A stretch of 64,000 nt of DNA, from the NCBI RefSeq assembly GCF_014650055.1, contig NZ_BMUF01000009.1, positions 322,405 through 386,404 of the forward strand, written 5' to 3'. Below the pieces are notes generated by a model. That model was not told where the DNA came from, searched no databases, and worked only from the letters and a program-made list of their open reading frames with translations. Positions 33,017 to 41,900 of the stretch are shown piece after piece. The position numbers were made by a program, and so were the translations under genes. The first letter of the stretch is position 1; each line of letters opens with the position of its first letter. Source of the stretch: Streptomyces malachitofuscus. GTDB taxonomy: Bacteria > Actinomycetota > Actinomycetes > Streptomycetales > Streptomycetaceae.

Positions 33017-34135
33017 TCAGCTCTTGGCAGCCGCGGCCTTGGACTTGGAGCTCTTGGCCGCCGGGGCCGGTACCGCGGCCGGCTCGGCCGCAGCGGTGCT
33101 CACGGCGTCCGCGCCCTGCTCGGCGGCGGGGTCCTCCGGCCGCACGCCGACGCCCAGCTTCTCCTTGATCTTCTTCTCGATCTCGTTGGCGAGGTCGGGG
33201 TTGTCCTTCAGGAAGTTGCGGGCGTTCTCCTTGCCCTGGCCGAGCTGGTCGCCCTCGTACGTGTACCAGGCGCCGGCCTTGCGGACGAAGCCGTGCTCCA
33301 CGCCCATGTCGATCAGGCCGCCCTCGCGGCTGATGCCCTGGCCGTAGAGGATGTCGAACTCGGCCTGCTTGAAGGGCGGCGCCACCTTGTTCTTGACGAC
33401 CTTGCAGCGAGTGCGGTTGCCGACCGCCTCGGTGCCGTCCTTGAGGGTCTCGATGCGGCGGATGTCGATACGCACCGAGGCGTAGAACTTCAGGGCGCGG
33501 CCACCGGTCGTGGTCTCCGGGGAGCCGAACATCACGCCGATCTTCTCGCGGAGCTGGTTGATGAAGATCGCGGTGGTCTTGGACTGGTTGAGCGCGCTGG
33601 TGATCTTCCGCAGGGCCTGGCTCATCAGGCGGGCCTGCAGACCCACGTGGCTGTCGCCCATCTCGCCCTCGATCTCCGCGCGCGGGACGAGCGCGGCGAC
33701 GGAGTCGATGACGATGAGGTCGAGGGCCCCGGAGCGGACCAGCATGTCCACGATCTCCAGAGCCTGCTCGCCGTTGTCCGGCTGGGACAGGATCAGGTTG
33801 TCGATGTCGACGCCGAGCTTCTTCGCGTACTCGGGGTCGAGGGCGTGCTCGGCGTCCACGAAGGCGACCTGGCCGCCGGCCTTCTGCGCGTTGGCCACCG
33901 CGTGCAGGGTCAGGGTCGTCTTACCGGAGGATTCCGGTCCGTAGATCTCCACCACACGGCCGCGCGGCAGACCGCCGACGCCGAGGGCCACGTCGAGCGC
34001 GGTCGACCCGGTCGGGATGACCTCGATGGGCTCCTTCGACCGCTCGCCCATGCGCATGACCGCGCCTTTGCCGAATTGCCGTTCAATCTGTGCGAGCGCG
34101 GCGTCGAGCGCCTTCTCGCGGTCGGTTCCTGCCAT
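33017..34135 (-). CDS. recA: Recombinase RecA
   Basis: RecA (372 residues) mediates strand exchange and stimulates LexA cleavage. Walker A is GPESSGKTT; LIVIDSVAALVPRAEIEGE, NQLREKIGVMFGSPETTTGGRALKFY (split) and NKVAPPFKQAEFDI are canonical. The C-terminal tail is Ala/Lys-rich (AAVPAPAAKSSKSKAAAAKS). Start ATG 34135 begins MAGTDREKALDAAL; the longer upstream frame is not homologous. It lies immediately upstream of recX. A LexA-type box overlaps the promoter 164 bp upstream. Confidence 0.99.
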   Translation of the reverse strand: MAGTDREKALDAALAQIERQFGKGAVMRMGERSKEPIEVIPTGSTALDVALGVGGLPRGRVVEIYGPESSGKTTLTLHAVANAQKAGGQVAFVDAEHALDPEYAKKLGVDIDNLILSQPDNGEQALEIVDMLVRSGALDLIVIDSVAALVPRAEIEGEMGDSHVGLQARLMSQALRKITSALNQSKTTAIFINQLREKIGVMFGSPETTTGGRALKFYASVRIDIRRIETLKDGTEAVGNRTRCKVVKNKVAPPFKQAEFDILYGQGISREGGLIDMGVEHGFVRKAGAWYTYEGDQLGQGKENARNFLKDNPDLANEIEKKIKEKLGVGVRPEDPAAEQGADAVSTAAAEPAAVPAPAAKSSKSKAAAAKS

Positions 34136-34298
34136 GGGTTCCACCCGGTTTGCTTGAGTCGATCGCTTCACGTCAAAGACGCTAACGCCTGCCACTGACA
34201 ACGCGCCCCGACGCACGTCCGGCCTGTGGATAACGCGGGTATCTTTCTGCCCCAACCAGGACAGAACACCCTCCGTTGAGCCTCACCGGCGCTCCCAT

Positions 34299-34326
34299 GA
34301 GAATAGATGTTCGATTTCCGTGTCAA
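34299..34326 (-). promoter_or_regulatory. recA promoter with SOS (LexA) box
   Basis: On the minus strand TTGACA (34321-34326) is followed by TCGAACATCTATTCTC (34299-34314), which fits the actinobacterial LexA box (GAACATCTATTC core). A TATTCT within it can serve as -10 at a 15-bp spacing. The box therefore overlaps the promoter, consistent with direct LexA repression. Confidence 0.85.
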
Positions 34327-34364
34327 GCCGCGCCTCGCCGCACCCGCGGGTGGGCGGCCGGAGC

Positions 34365-35627
34365 TCAGGAAGGCTCGGTGTCCGAGTCCCCGGGGCGCGC
34401 CGCGCCCGGCCTGCCGATCCACAACCGACGGGCGCGCATGAGCATGCGCGGTCCGTCTCCGGGGCCGCGGTGACCGTGCACACGGGGGTCGTCCGTGACG
34501 TCGTACCGCTTCACGTACGCGCCCAGGAACGCCTGGAGGGTGGCGACGGCGGGGATGGCGATCAGCGCCCCCACCGCGCCCAGCAGAGCGGTGCCCGCGA
34601 CGACCGACCCGAAGGCGACCGCCGGGTGGATGTCCACGGTCCTGGCGGTCAGCTTGGGCTGGAGCACGTAGTTCTCGAACTGCTGGTAGATCACCACGAA
34701 GATCAGCACCCACAGCGCGTACCAGGGGTCGACCGTGAAGGCGATGAGCATGGGCAGCGCGCCCGCGAGATACGTGCCGATGGTGGGGATGAACTGCGAC
34801 ACCAGACCCACCCACACGGCCAGCACGGGCGCGTAGGGCACCTCGAGGAACTCCAGCAGGACGAAGTGCGCCAGACCGGAGACGAGTGCCATCAGTCCGC
34901 GCGAGTACAGGTAACCGCCGGTCTTGTTCACGGCGATCTCCCACGCGCGCAGCACCTCGGCCTGCCGCGCGGGCGGCAGCAGGGAGCAGACGGTGCGCCG
35001 CAGCCGCGGCCCGTCGGCGGCGAAGTAGAACGAGAACAGGGCGACGGTCAGCAGCTGGAAGAGACCGCCGAGCACCTGCGCGGACACGTCCAGCACCCCG
35101 GTGGCGCTGTTCTGGACGTAGGTGCGCAGCCAGTCGGAGCGCAGCAGGCCCTCCTGGATGTCCACCCGGCGCAGCTCGGTGTCGAAGTGGGCGTTGATCC
35201 AGTTGATCACGGAGTCGAGATAGTTGGGGAAGTCTTCGACGATCTTGACGATCTGCCCCGCGAGCATGGACCCGAGCAGCGTGACGAAACCCGCCCCGGC
35301 GACCAGGATGCCCAGGAAGACGAGGAAGGTGCCCAGGCCCCGGCGCACCCCGCGCGCGGCCATCCAGCTCACCGCGGGCTCGACGGCGAGCGCCAGGAAG
35401 AACGCGATCAGGACGTTGATCAGCAGGCCGGTGAGCTGGTGGAAGGCCCAGCTGCCCAGCTGGAACACGGCGATCAGCGCGAGCGCGAGCACCATGGCGC
35501 GCGGCAGCCAGCGCGGCATACGGGCGCCCGGCGCGGCCGTGGGGCCCACCGGAGGCTCTGCGGGCGGCGGCGCGCCGGGCGGGGTGGGATGCCGGTCCGC
35601 CGGCCCGGTCTCGTCAGTGGGTGCCAC
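34365..35627 (-). CDS. AI-2E family transporter (PF01594-type permease)
   Basis: This 420-residue polytopic protein has a soluble Pro-rich N-terminus (about 45 residues), two hydrophobic pairs and a long periplasmic-side segment. A C-terminal block holds the family landmarks (VWVGLVSQFIPTIGTYLAGALPM and VGALIAIPAVATLQAFLGAYVKRY, as split features). Members export small molecules or act in Na+/H+ exchange; autoinducer-2 export is only one proposed role. It starts at GTG 35627 and is upstream of recA on the same strand, separated by the recA promoter region. Confidence 0.88.
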   Translation of the reverse strand: MAPTDETGPADRHPTPPGAPPPAEPPVGPTAAPGARMPRWLPRAMVLALALIAVFQLGSWAFHQLTGLLINVLIAFFLALAVEPAVSWMAARGVRRGLGTFLVFLGILVAGAGFVTLLGSMLAGQIVKIVEDFPNYLDSVINWINAHFDTELRRVDIQEGLLRSDWLRTYVQNSATGVLDVSAQVLGGLFQLLTVALFSFYFAADGPRLRRTVCSLLPPARQAEVLRAWEIAVNKTGGYLYSRGLMALVSGLAHFVLLEFLEVPYAPVLAVWVGLVSQFIPTIGTYLAGALPMLIAFTVDPWYALWVLIFVVIYQQFENYVLQPKLTARTVDIHPAVAFGSVVAGTALLGAVGALIAIPAVATLQAFLGAYVKRYDVTDDPRVHGHRGPGDGPRMLMRARRLWIGRPGAARPGDSDTEPS

Positions 35628-35686
35628 GGCTCAAGTTTCACCCACACGGGTGGCGGTCGTCCGCACCCGGGTTGTCTCTGTGACGA

Positions 35687-35881
35687 TCAGCGCATTTCCC
35701 GGGGAACGTCCATCACCGTGCAGACCACCTGCCAGACGTCCTTGGCGTCCCAGCCGGCCGCCAGCGCCTCGTACACGGTGCGCCCGCCGAGCTCGGACAT
35801 GACATGGTCGCGCGCGAAGGTGTCGGCGTAGCCCGCGCCGAAGTGCTCCGCCATCCGCTCCCAGAAAACCGTCAACCGCAT
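35687..35881 (-). CDS. DUF3046 family small protein
   Basis: The 64-residue protein (MRLTVFWERMAEHFG...DVWQVVCTVMDVP) has the compact sequence of DUF3046, an actinobacterial family without known function that is often found next to recA. Start ATG 35881, 78 bp divergent from the toroid-protein gene. The family fit is good; no function is assigned. Confidence 0.85.
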   Translation of the reverse strand: MRLTVFWERMAEHFGAGYADTFARDHVMSELGGRTVYEALAAGWDAKDVWQVVCTVMDVPREMR

Positions 35882-35959
35882 GCCCCCAGTATCCCGCCTG
35901 TGGGGGTGGCCCCGGTCCACCGCGCCTGCCGGCCCCGCTTTGCGCCTACGGTCGGTCCC

Positions 35960-36904
35960 ATGGCCGACACCGGAGCTGCCCCACCGCCCCCGACGACCCC
36001 GCCGCGCAGCGCGCTCGCGCGGGCGGAGCGGTTCATCCGGCTCACCGCGCGGGTGCTCGAGCAGCATCTCTTCGCCCATCACTTCCTCGGCGGCGATGCC
36101 GCTCCGGTGGAGAGGGCGCTGGACGCCTACCGCAACGACGACGGCGGATACGGCCATGCGCTGGAGCCCGATCTGCGCGGCCCGGTCAGCCAGCCGCTGC
36201 ACACCGCCCACGCGCTGCGCGTGCTGGACGCCGTGGGGCGCTGCGGCGGCCGGCGCGCGGAGGACGTGTGCCGCTATCTGACGTCCGTCTCCACGGCGGA
36301 CGGCGCGCTTCCAGGGATCCACCCGAGTCAGCGCGGCTACCCGGTGGCGCCCTTCGTCCCGGTCGTGGACGACCCGCCCGGCGAGCTGCTGGCCACCGGG
36401 CCGGTGGTGGGACTGCTGCACCGCAACGAGGTGTGGCACGCCTGGCTGTTCCGCGCCACGGACTTCTGCTGGCAGGCAGCGGAGTCGCTGGAGAGGTCGC
36501 ACCCCTACGAGATCGAGGCCGCCGTGGCCTTCCTGGACCACGCGCCGGACCGCGCCCGCGCGGAGGCCGCCGCCGAGCGGCTGGGCCGTCTGGTGCGCGA
36601 GCAGCGGCTCGCGGCCCTCGACCCGGACGACCTCGACGCGTACCCGGTCGCCGCCGGCTACGCCCCGGGCGAGCACCACTTCCCGCACGACTACGCGCGG
36701 ACGCCCGGCTCCCTGGCGCGCGCGTGGTTCACCGACGAGGAGATGACACGCTCCCTGGACTTCCTCTCGGCCGAGCAGCGGGAGGACGGCGGCTGGCCCG
36801 TCCGCCGGCGCCAGTGGGCCCCGGGCCCGTCCCTGGAGGCCCGTTCGCTGGTGACGATCGAGGCCCTGCGCACCCTGGTGGCATACGGCCGCGCCGTCGA
36901 CTGA
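35960..36904 (+). CDS. Alpha/alpha-toroid (prenyltransferase-like) protein
   Basis: This 314-residue soluble protein carries repeats of the squalene cyclase/protein prenyltransferase type: ALDAYRNDDGGYGHALEPD near the N-terminus and SAEQREDGGWPVRRRQWAPG near the C-terminus. HTAHALRVLD and IEALRTLVAYG form further toroid helices. The catalytic DXDD of squalene-hopene cyclases is absent, so cyclase activity is not supported. It is divergent from DUF3046; its function is unknown. Confidence 0.8.
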   Translation: MADTGAAPPPPTTPPRSALARAERFIRLTARVLEQHLFAHHFLGGDAAPVERALDAYRNDDGGYGHALEPDLRGPVSQPLHTAHALRVLDAVGRCGGRRAEDVCRYLTSVSTADGALPGIHPSQRGYPVAPFVPVVDDPPGELLATGPVVGLLHRNEVWHAWLFRATDFCWQAAESLERSHPYEIEAAVAFLDHAPDRARAEAAAERLGRLVREQRLAALDPDDLDAYPVAAGYAPGEHHFPHDYARTPGSLARAWFTDEEMTRSLDFLSAEQREDGGWPVRRRQWAPGPSLEARSLVTIEALRTLVAYGRAVD

Positions 36905-36958
36905 GCGTCGTGCCTCGCGGCGGCGTTCATGCCCGTGTGGCCGCCCGTGGGGGGAGTC

Positions 36959-37267
36959 TCACCCGCCCAGTGCCCGCACCCCCGCCGTCACCACGACCGC
37001 CGCGCCGACGACGAGCAGGAACGGGGCGCGCAGGATCAGGGCGACCGCGGCGGCCGCCAGTCCGGCCGCGCGGGCGTCCAGGACCAGGGCCTGGCCGTCG
37101 GAGAAGGTCTGCTGGGCCGTCAGGGCCGCGAGCAGGGCGACCGGCAGGAGCGCGGCCAGCCGCCTGACGAGGGGGCGTTCGAGGACCCCGGCGGGCACCA
37201 GCAGCCCCGCCAGTTTCACGGCGTAGCAGCCGAGGACGGTCACGCCGATCGCGATCCAGATGTTCAA
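36959..37267 (-). CDS. azlD: Branched-chain amino acid exporter subunit AzlD
   Basis: This 102-residue protein with four hydrophobic helices is the small subunit of the AzlCD exporter. Its start is the rare TTG at 37267, which overlaps the azlC stop (TTGA). The ribosome-binding site GGGAGGAG lies inside azlC. Translational coupling fits the obligate AzlC-AzlD complex. Confidence 0.88.
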   Translation of the reverse strand: MNIWIAIGVTVLGCYAVKLAGLLVPAGVLERPLVRRLAALLPVALLAALTAQQTFSDGQALVLDARAAGLAAAAVALILRAPFLLVVGAAVVVTAGVRALGG

Positions 37268-38016
37268 CGCTTCTCCTCCCTCATGTCGCCGCGCGCCGCG
37301 CTTCTGCGGCCCTGCGCCCACAGGACGACCGGTGCCGCGAGCGCGGCCACCAGGACCGGCACCCCGGCCGGCAGGACGGGCAGCAGGCCGAGCCCCAGCA
37401 GGACGGCGAGCCCGGCGACGGTTCGCTCGGTGCCGGTCCGCAGCATCGGGGCGAGCAGCGCCAGGAAGACCGCTGGGCCGGCCGCGTCCAGCCCCCACGC
37501 GTCGGTGTCCCCGATGGCCTCCGCGCCCAGCGCGCCGAGCAGCGTCGTGAGGTTCCACAGGACGTACAGGCTGAGCCCGGTCACCAGGAAGCCGATGCGT
37601 GCGCTGCGCCGGGTGGGCTGGGCGAGCGCCACGGCGGCCGTCTCGTCGATGACCCACTGCGCGGCGAACGGCCGCACCGCGCGGGGAAGCGCCAGCAGCT
37701 GGGACAGCCGCAGCCCGTAGAAGGCGTTGCGCACGCCCAGGAAGAACGCCCCCGCGGCGGCGGTGAAGGGCCCGCCTCCGGCGGCCAGCGCTCCCACCAG
37801 CGCGAACTGGGAGGCGCCGGTGAACACCAGCAGGCTCAGCACGCAGGTCTGGAGCAGGGTGAGCCCACTGCCCGCCGAGGTCACTCCGAAGGCGAACCCG
37901 GAGAGTCCGACGGCAATCCCGACGCCGAGCGCGTCCCGTACGACGGCGCCGTCCGGCTTTTCTCCTCCGTCGTCCCGTATGTCCGCGGGTGCTGCTGTAG
38001 TCCGTTCCACTGCCAC
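37264..38016 (-). CDS. azlC: Branched-chain amino acid exporter subunit AzlC
   Basis: This 250-residue polytopic membrane protein shows AzlC landmarks: ALGVGIAVGLSGFAFGV in the first helix, SLLVFTGASQFALVG, FFLGVRNAFYGLRLS and VIDETAAVAL. Start is GTG 38016 or GTG 38010. Because the first helix must begin near 37930, the gene necessarily overlaps the C-terminal codons of the AraC regulator gene by about 130 bp. It is coupled to azlD. Confidence 0.88.
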   Translation of the reverse strand: MAVERTTAAPADIRDDGGEKPDGAVVRDALGVGIAVGLSGFAFGVTSAGSGLTLLQTCVLSLLVFTGASQFALVGALAAGGGPFTAAAGAFFLGVRNAFYGLRLSQLLALPRAVRPFAAQWVIDETAAVALAQPTRRSARIGFLVTGLSLYVLWNLTTLLGALGAEAIGDTDAWGLDAAGPAVFLALLAPMLRTGTERTVAGLAVLLGLGLLPVLPAGVPVLVAALAAPVVLWAQGRRSAARGDMREEKR

Positions 38017-38882
38017 GCCCCGGACGGTACGGGACGGCGATCCCGCGCGTCTTGTACGTTCTTGCGCTCGCGCTGGTAGGCGCCCGGCGGCACGCCGACG
38101 ATCCGGCTGAAGTGCCGGTTGAGGTGCGGCTGGTCGGTGAATCCCACCGTCAGGGCGGCCTCCGACGGCGCCGTCCCCGCGTCCAGCAGCCGCCGTGCCC
38201 GCCGTACCCGCGCGTCGGTGAGCCAGGTGTGCGGCGGCATCCCGTAGGTGTCCCGGAACGCGCGCAGCAGTGCGAACGGGCTGGTGCCGAGTTCGGCGGC
38301 CAGCCGCTCCAGGGTCGGTGGCGCGGCCATCCGCTCCTCGAGCACGGCACGCGCGCGTGCCGCGATCCGGGCGCCCGCCGTGCGTACCTCGCGTCGCGGC
38401 AGCGTCCCGCCGTTCAGCCGCAGCAGCCGGGTCACCGCCACGCGGAGCAGCGTGTCGGCGGCCAGCGCGTTGCCCTCGTCGGTGGCCCGCAGTACCTGGT
38501 GCACCAACTGCACGGTGTACGGATCGTCGAGCACCGGCGTCACGAATCCCGGCGCCCCGCGCAGCGTGGTGGTCTCGGCGGCGATCGCGGCCACCACGTC
38601 CGGCGACGGGTACACCGCACCGTACTGCCATCCCTCGGGGACACCCGCCCTGCCGGTGTGCGGGGTGTCCGGGTTGACCAGGGCGAGCGCTCCGGCGCCC
38701 ACGTACACGTCGCCGGAGCCGTGGTGGAACACCTCCACCCCGTCGGCGATGGCGGCGATCACGAAGTGCTCGTGGGTGTGCCGGACGAACGTCTTGCGTA
38801 TGTACCGGGCATGCAGCAGATCGACACCGGGTAGTTCGTCGTACTGCCAGTGCCGCGCTCGCTCCTTGCGCGATTCCGCCAT
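37881..38882 (-). CDS. AraC-family transcriptional regulator
   Basis: The 333-residue regulator has an N-terminal cupin-like sensing domain (HTHEHFVIAAIADGVEVFHHG) and a C-terminal double helix-turn-helix (LERLAAELGTSPFALLRAFRDTYGMPPHTWL and EAALTVGFTDQPHLNRHFSRIVGVPPGAYQRER, as split features). The family's normal end is at about residue 280 (PPGAYQRER). The reading frame then runs a further 50 or so residues of low-complexity sequence through the start of azlC to a stop at 37881. It is the likely local regulator of azlCD. Confidence 0.9.
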   Translation of the reverse strand: MAESRKERARHWQYDELPGVDLLHARYIRKTFVRHTHEHFVIAAIADGVEVFHHGSGDVYVGAGALALVNPDTPHTGRAGVPEGWQYGAVYPSPDVVAAIAAETTTLRGAPGFVTPVLDDPYTVQLVHQVLRATDEGNALAADTLLRVAVTRLLRLNGGTLPRREVRTAGARIAARARAVLEERMAAPPTLERLAAELGTSPFALLRAFRDTYGMPPHTWLTDARVRRARRLLDAGTAPSEAALTVGFTDQPHLNRHFSRIVGVPPGAYQRERKNVQDARDRRPVPSGAWQWNGLQQHPRTYGTTEEKSRTAPSYGTRSASGLPSDSPGSPSE

Positions 38883-38962
38883 ACGGCCATTGTCACGCGG
38901 GCCCGGCCGGCCCCCGTCCGTCCCCCGGCCCGATTGTCAGTGGCCGGGTGCACGATGGACGC

Positions 38963-41900
38963 ATGGTCAGCGATCCGCATCGAGCCCTGGACGGCTTCTC
39001 CCCCGCGACCCGCGGCTGGTTCACGGGGGCGTTCTCCGCGCCCACTGCCGCCCAGGCAGGGGCGTGGCAGGCCATCGGGGAGGGCTCGGACGTGCTGGTG
39101 GTCGCCCCCACCGGTTCCGGGAAGACGCTGGCCGCCTTCCTCGCCGCCCTCGACGAGCTGGCCTCCGCACCGCCGCCCGCCGACCCCAAGAAGCGCTGCC
39201 GCGTTCTCTACGTCTCGCCGCTGAAGGCCCTGGCCGTCGACGTCGAGCGCAACCTCCGCAGCCCGCTGACCGGCATCCGCCAGGAGTCCGTGCGGCTGGG
39301 GCTGCCGGAGCCCGAGGTGAAGGTCGGCATCCGCTCCGGCGACACCCCGCCGGCCGAGCGCCGCTCCCTGGCCACCCGGCCGCCGGACATCTTGATCACC
39401 ACCCCGGAGTCGCTGTTCCTGATGCTGACGTCCGCCACGCGCGACGCGCTGACGGGCGTGGAGACGGTGATCCTGGACGAGGTGCACGCGGTCGCGGGCA
39501 CCAAGCGCGGCGCACATCTGGCGCTCTCCCTGGAGCGGCTGGACGAGCTGCTGCCCCGCCCGGCCCGCCGCATCGGCCTCTCGGCGACGGTGCGCCCGGT
39601 GGACGAGGTCGCCCGGTTCCTCTCCCCGCGCCGCAAGGTGGAGATCGTGCAGCCGGAGTCCGGCAAGGAGTTCGACCTCTCCGTGGTGGTGCCCGTGGAG
39701 GACCTGGGGGAGCTGGGCGGTTCCCCGGTCGCCGAAGGTGCGGAGGGCGCCGAACGGCCCTCGATCTGGCCGCATGTCGAGGAGCGGATCACCGACCTGG
39801 TGCAGTCGCACCGCTCGACCATCGTGTTCGCCAACTCCCGCCGCCTCGCGGAGCGCCTGTGCAACCGGCTCAACGAGATCGCCTACGAGCGGGCGACCGG
39901 GGAGCCGCTGGACGAGCACCACTCCCCCGCCGAGCTCATGGGCGGTTCCGGGGCCGCCCAGGGAGCGCCCGCGGTCATCGCGCGCGCCCATCACGGTTCG
40001 GTGTCCAAGGAGCAGCGCGCCCTGGTGGAGGAGGACCTCAAGGCTGGCCGGCTGCCCGCGGTGGTCGCCACGTCCAGCCTGGAGCTCGGCATCGACATGG
40101 GCGCCGTCGACCTGGTGGTGCAGGTGGAGTCCCCGCCGTCCGTCGCCTCCGGCCTCCAGCGGGTCGGCCGCGCGGGACACCAGGTGGGCGCGGTCTCCAC
40201 GGGCGTGGTGTTCCCGAAGTACCGGGGCGACCTGGTGCAGGCGGCCGTGGTCACCGAGCGGATGCGCACCGGGGCGATCGAGTCCCTGAGGGTCCCCGCC
40301 AACCCGCTCGACGTCCTGGCGCAGCAGCTCGTCGCCATGACGGCCATGGACACCTGGCAGCTGGACGACCTGCTCGCCCTGGTCCGCCGCGCTGCGCCCT
40401 TCGCCTCCCTGCCCGAGTCCGCCTTCACGGGCGTCCTGGACATGCTCGCCGGCCGCTACCCGTCCGACGCCTTCGCGGAGCTGCGCCCGCGCGTGGTGTG
40501 GGACCGGGTCACGGGCGAGATCACCGGCCGCCCCGGCGCCCAGCGGCTGGCCGTCACCTCCGGGGGCACGATCCCCGACCGTGGCCTCTTCGGGGTGTTC
40601 CTCGCGGGCTCCGACCCGAAGAAGGGCGGTGGACGGGTCGGCGAGCTGGACGAGGAGATGGTCTACGAGTCCCGCGTGGGTGACGTCTTCACCCTCGGCA
40701 CCAGTTCCTGGCGCATCGAGGACATCACCCGCGACCGGGTCCTCGTCTCCCCGGCCCCGGGAGTGCCGGGCCGGCTGCCGTTCTGGAAGGGCGACCAGCT
40801 CGGCCGGCCGCTGGAGCTCGGCCGCGCGGTGGGCGCCTTCCTGCGCGAGGTGGGCGCGCTGTCCAGGGACGACGCCCGGCTGCGGCTCGTCGCGGCGGGA
40901 CTGGACGCCTGGGCCGCGGACAACGTGCTGTCCTACCTCGACGAGCAGCGTGAGGCCTGCGGCCACGTACCCGACGACCGCACCATCGTCGTCGAGCGCT
41001 TCCGCGACGAACTGGGCGACTGGCGGGTCGTCGTGCACTCCCCGTTCGGTGCCCAGGTGCACGCCCCGTGGGCCCTCGCGCTGGGCGCCCGCCTCTCCGA
41101 GCGGTACGGCATGGACGCCCAGGTGATGCACGCCGACGACGGCATCGTGCTGCGGCTGCCGGACGCCGACCTGATGAGTCTCGACCTGCTCGACCAGGAG
41201 CCGATGAAGGCCGGCACCGAGTACGACGCGGACCAGGCCCCCGTGGGAGCCGCCGACGTCGTCTTCGACAAGGGCGAGGTCGACCAGGTCGTCACCGACC
41301 AGGTGGGCGGCTCGGCCCTGTTCGCGTCCCGGTTCCGCGAGTGCGCCGCCCGCGCGCTGCTGCTGCCCCGCCGCAACCCCGGCAGGCGCACCCCGCTGTG
41401 GCAGCAGCGTCAGCGTGCTTCCCAGCTGCTCCAGGTCGCCGGGGAGTTCGGCTCGTTCCCGATCGTCCTGGAAGCCGTCCGCGAATGCCTCCAGGACGTC
41501 TTCGACGTTCCCGGACTCGTCGAGCTGATGGGCGACCTGGAGTCCCGCAAGGTGCGGCTGGTGGAGGTCACCACCCCCGAGCCGTCACCCTTCGCCCGCT
41601 CCCTGCTGTTCGGATACGTCGCCCAGTTCCTGTACGAGGGCGACTCCCCGCTCGCCGAGCGTCGCGCCGCCGCCCTGTCGCTGGACTCGCGGCTCCTGGC
41701 CGAGCTGCTCGGCCAGGCGGAGCTGCGCGAGCTCCTCGACGCCGAGGTGCTCATCGAGCTGGAGCGTGAGCTGCAGTGGCTCAGCGAGGACCGGCGCGTG
41801 AAGGACGCGGAGGGCGTGGCCGACCTGTTGCGGCTGCTGGGCCCGCTCACCGATGCGGAGCTCGCCGAGCGCGGCGCGGAGCCGGCGTGGGCGCGGGAGC

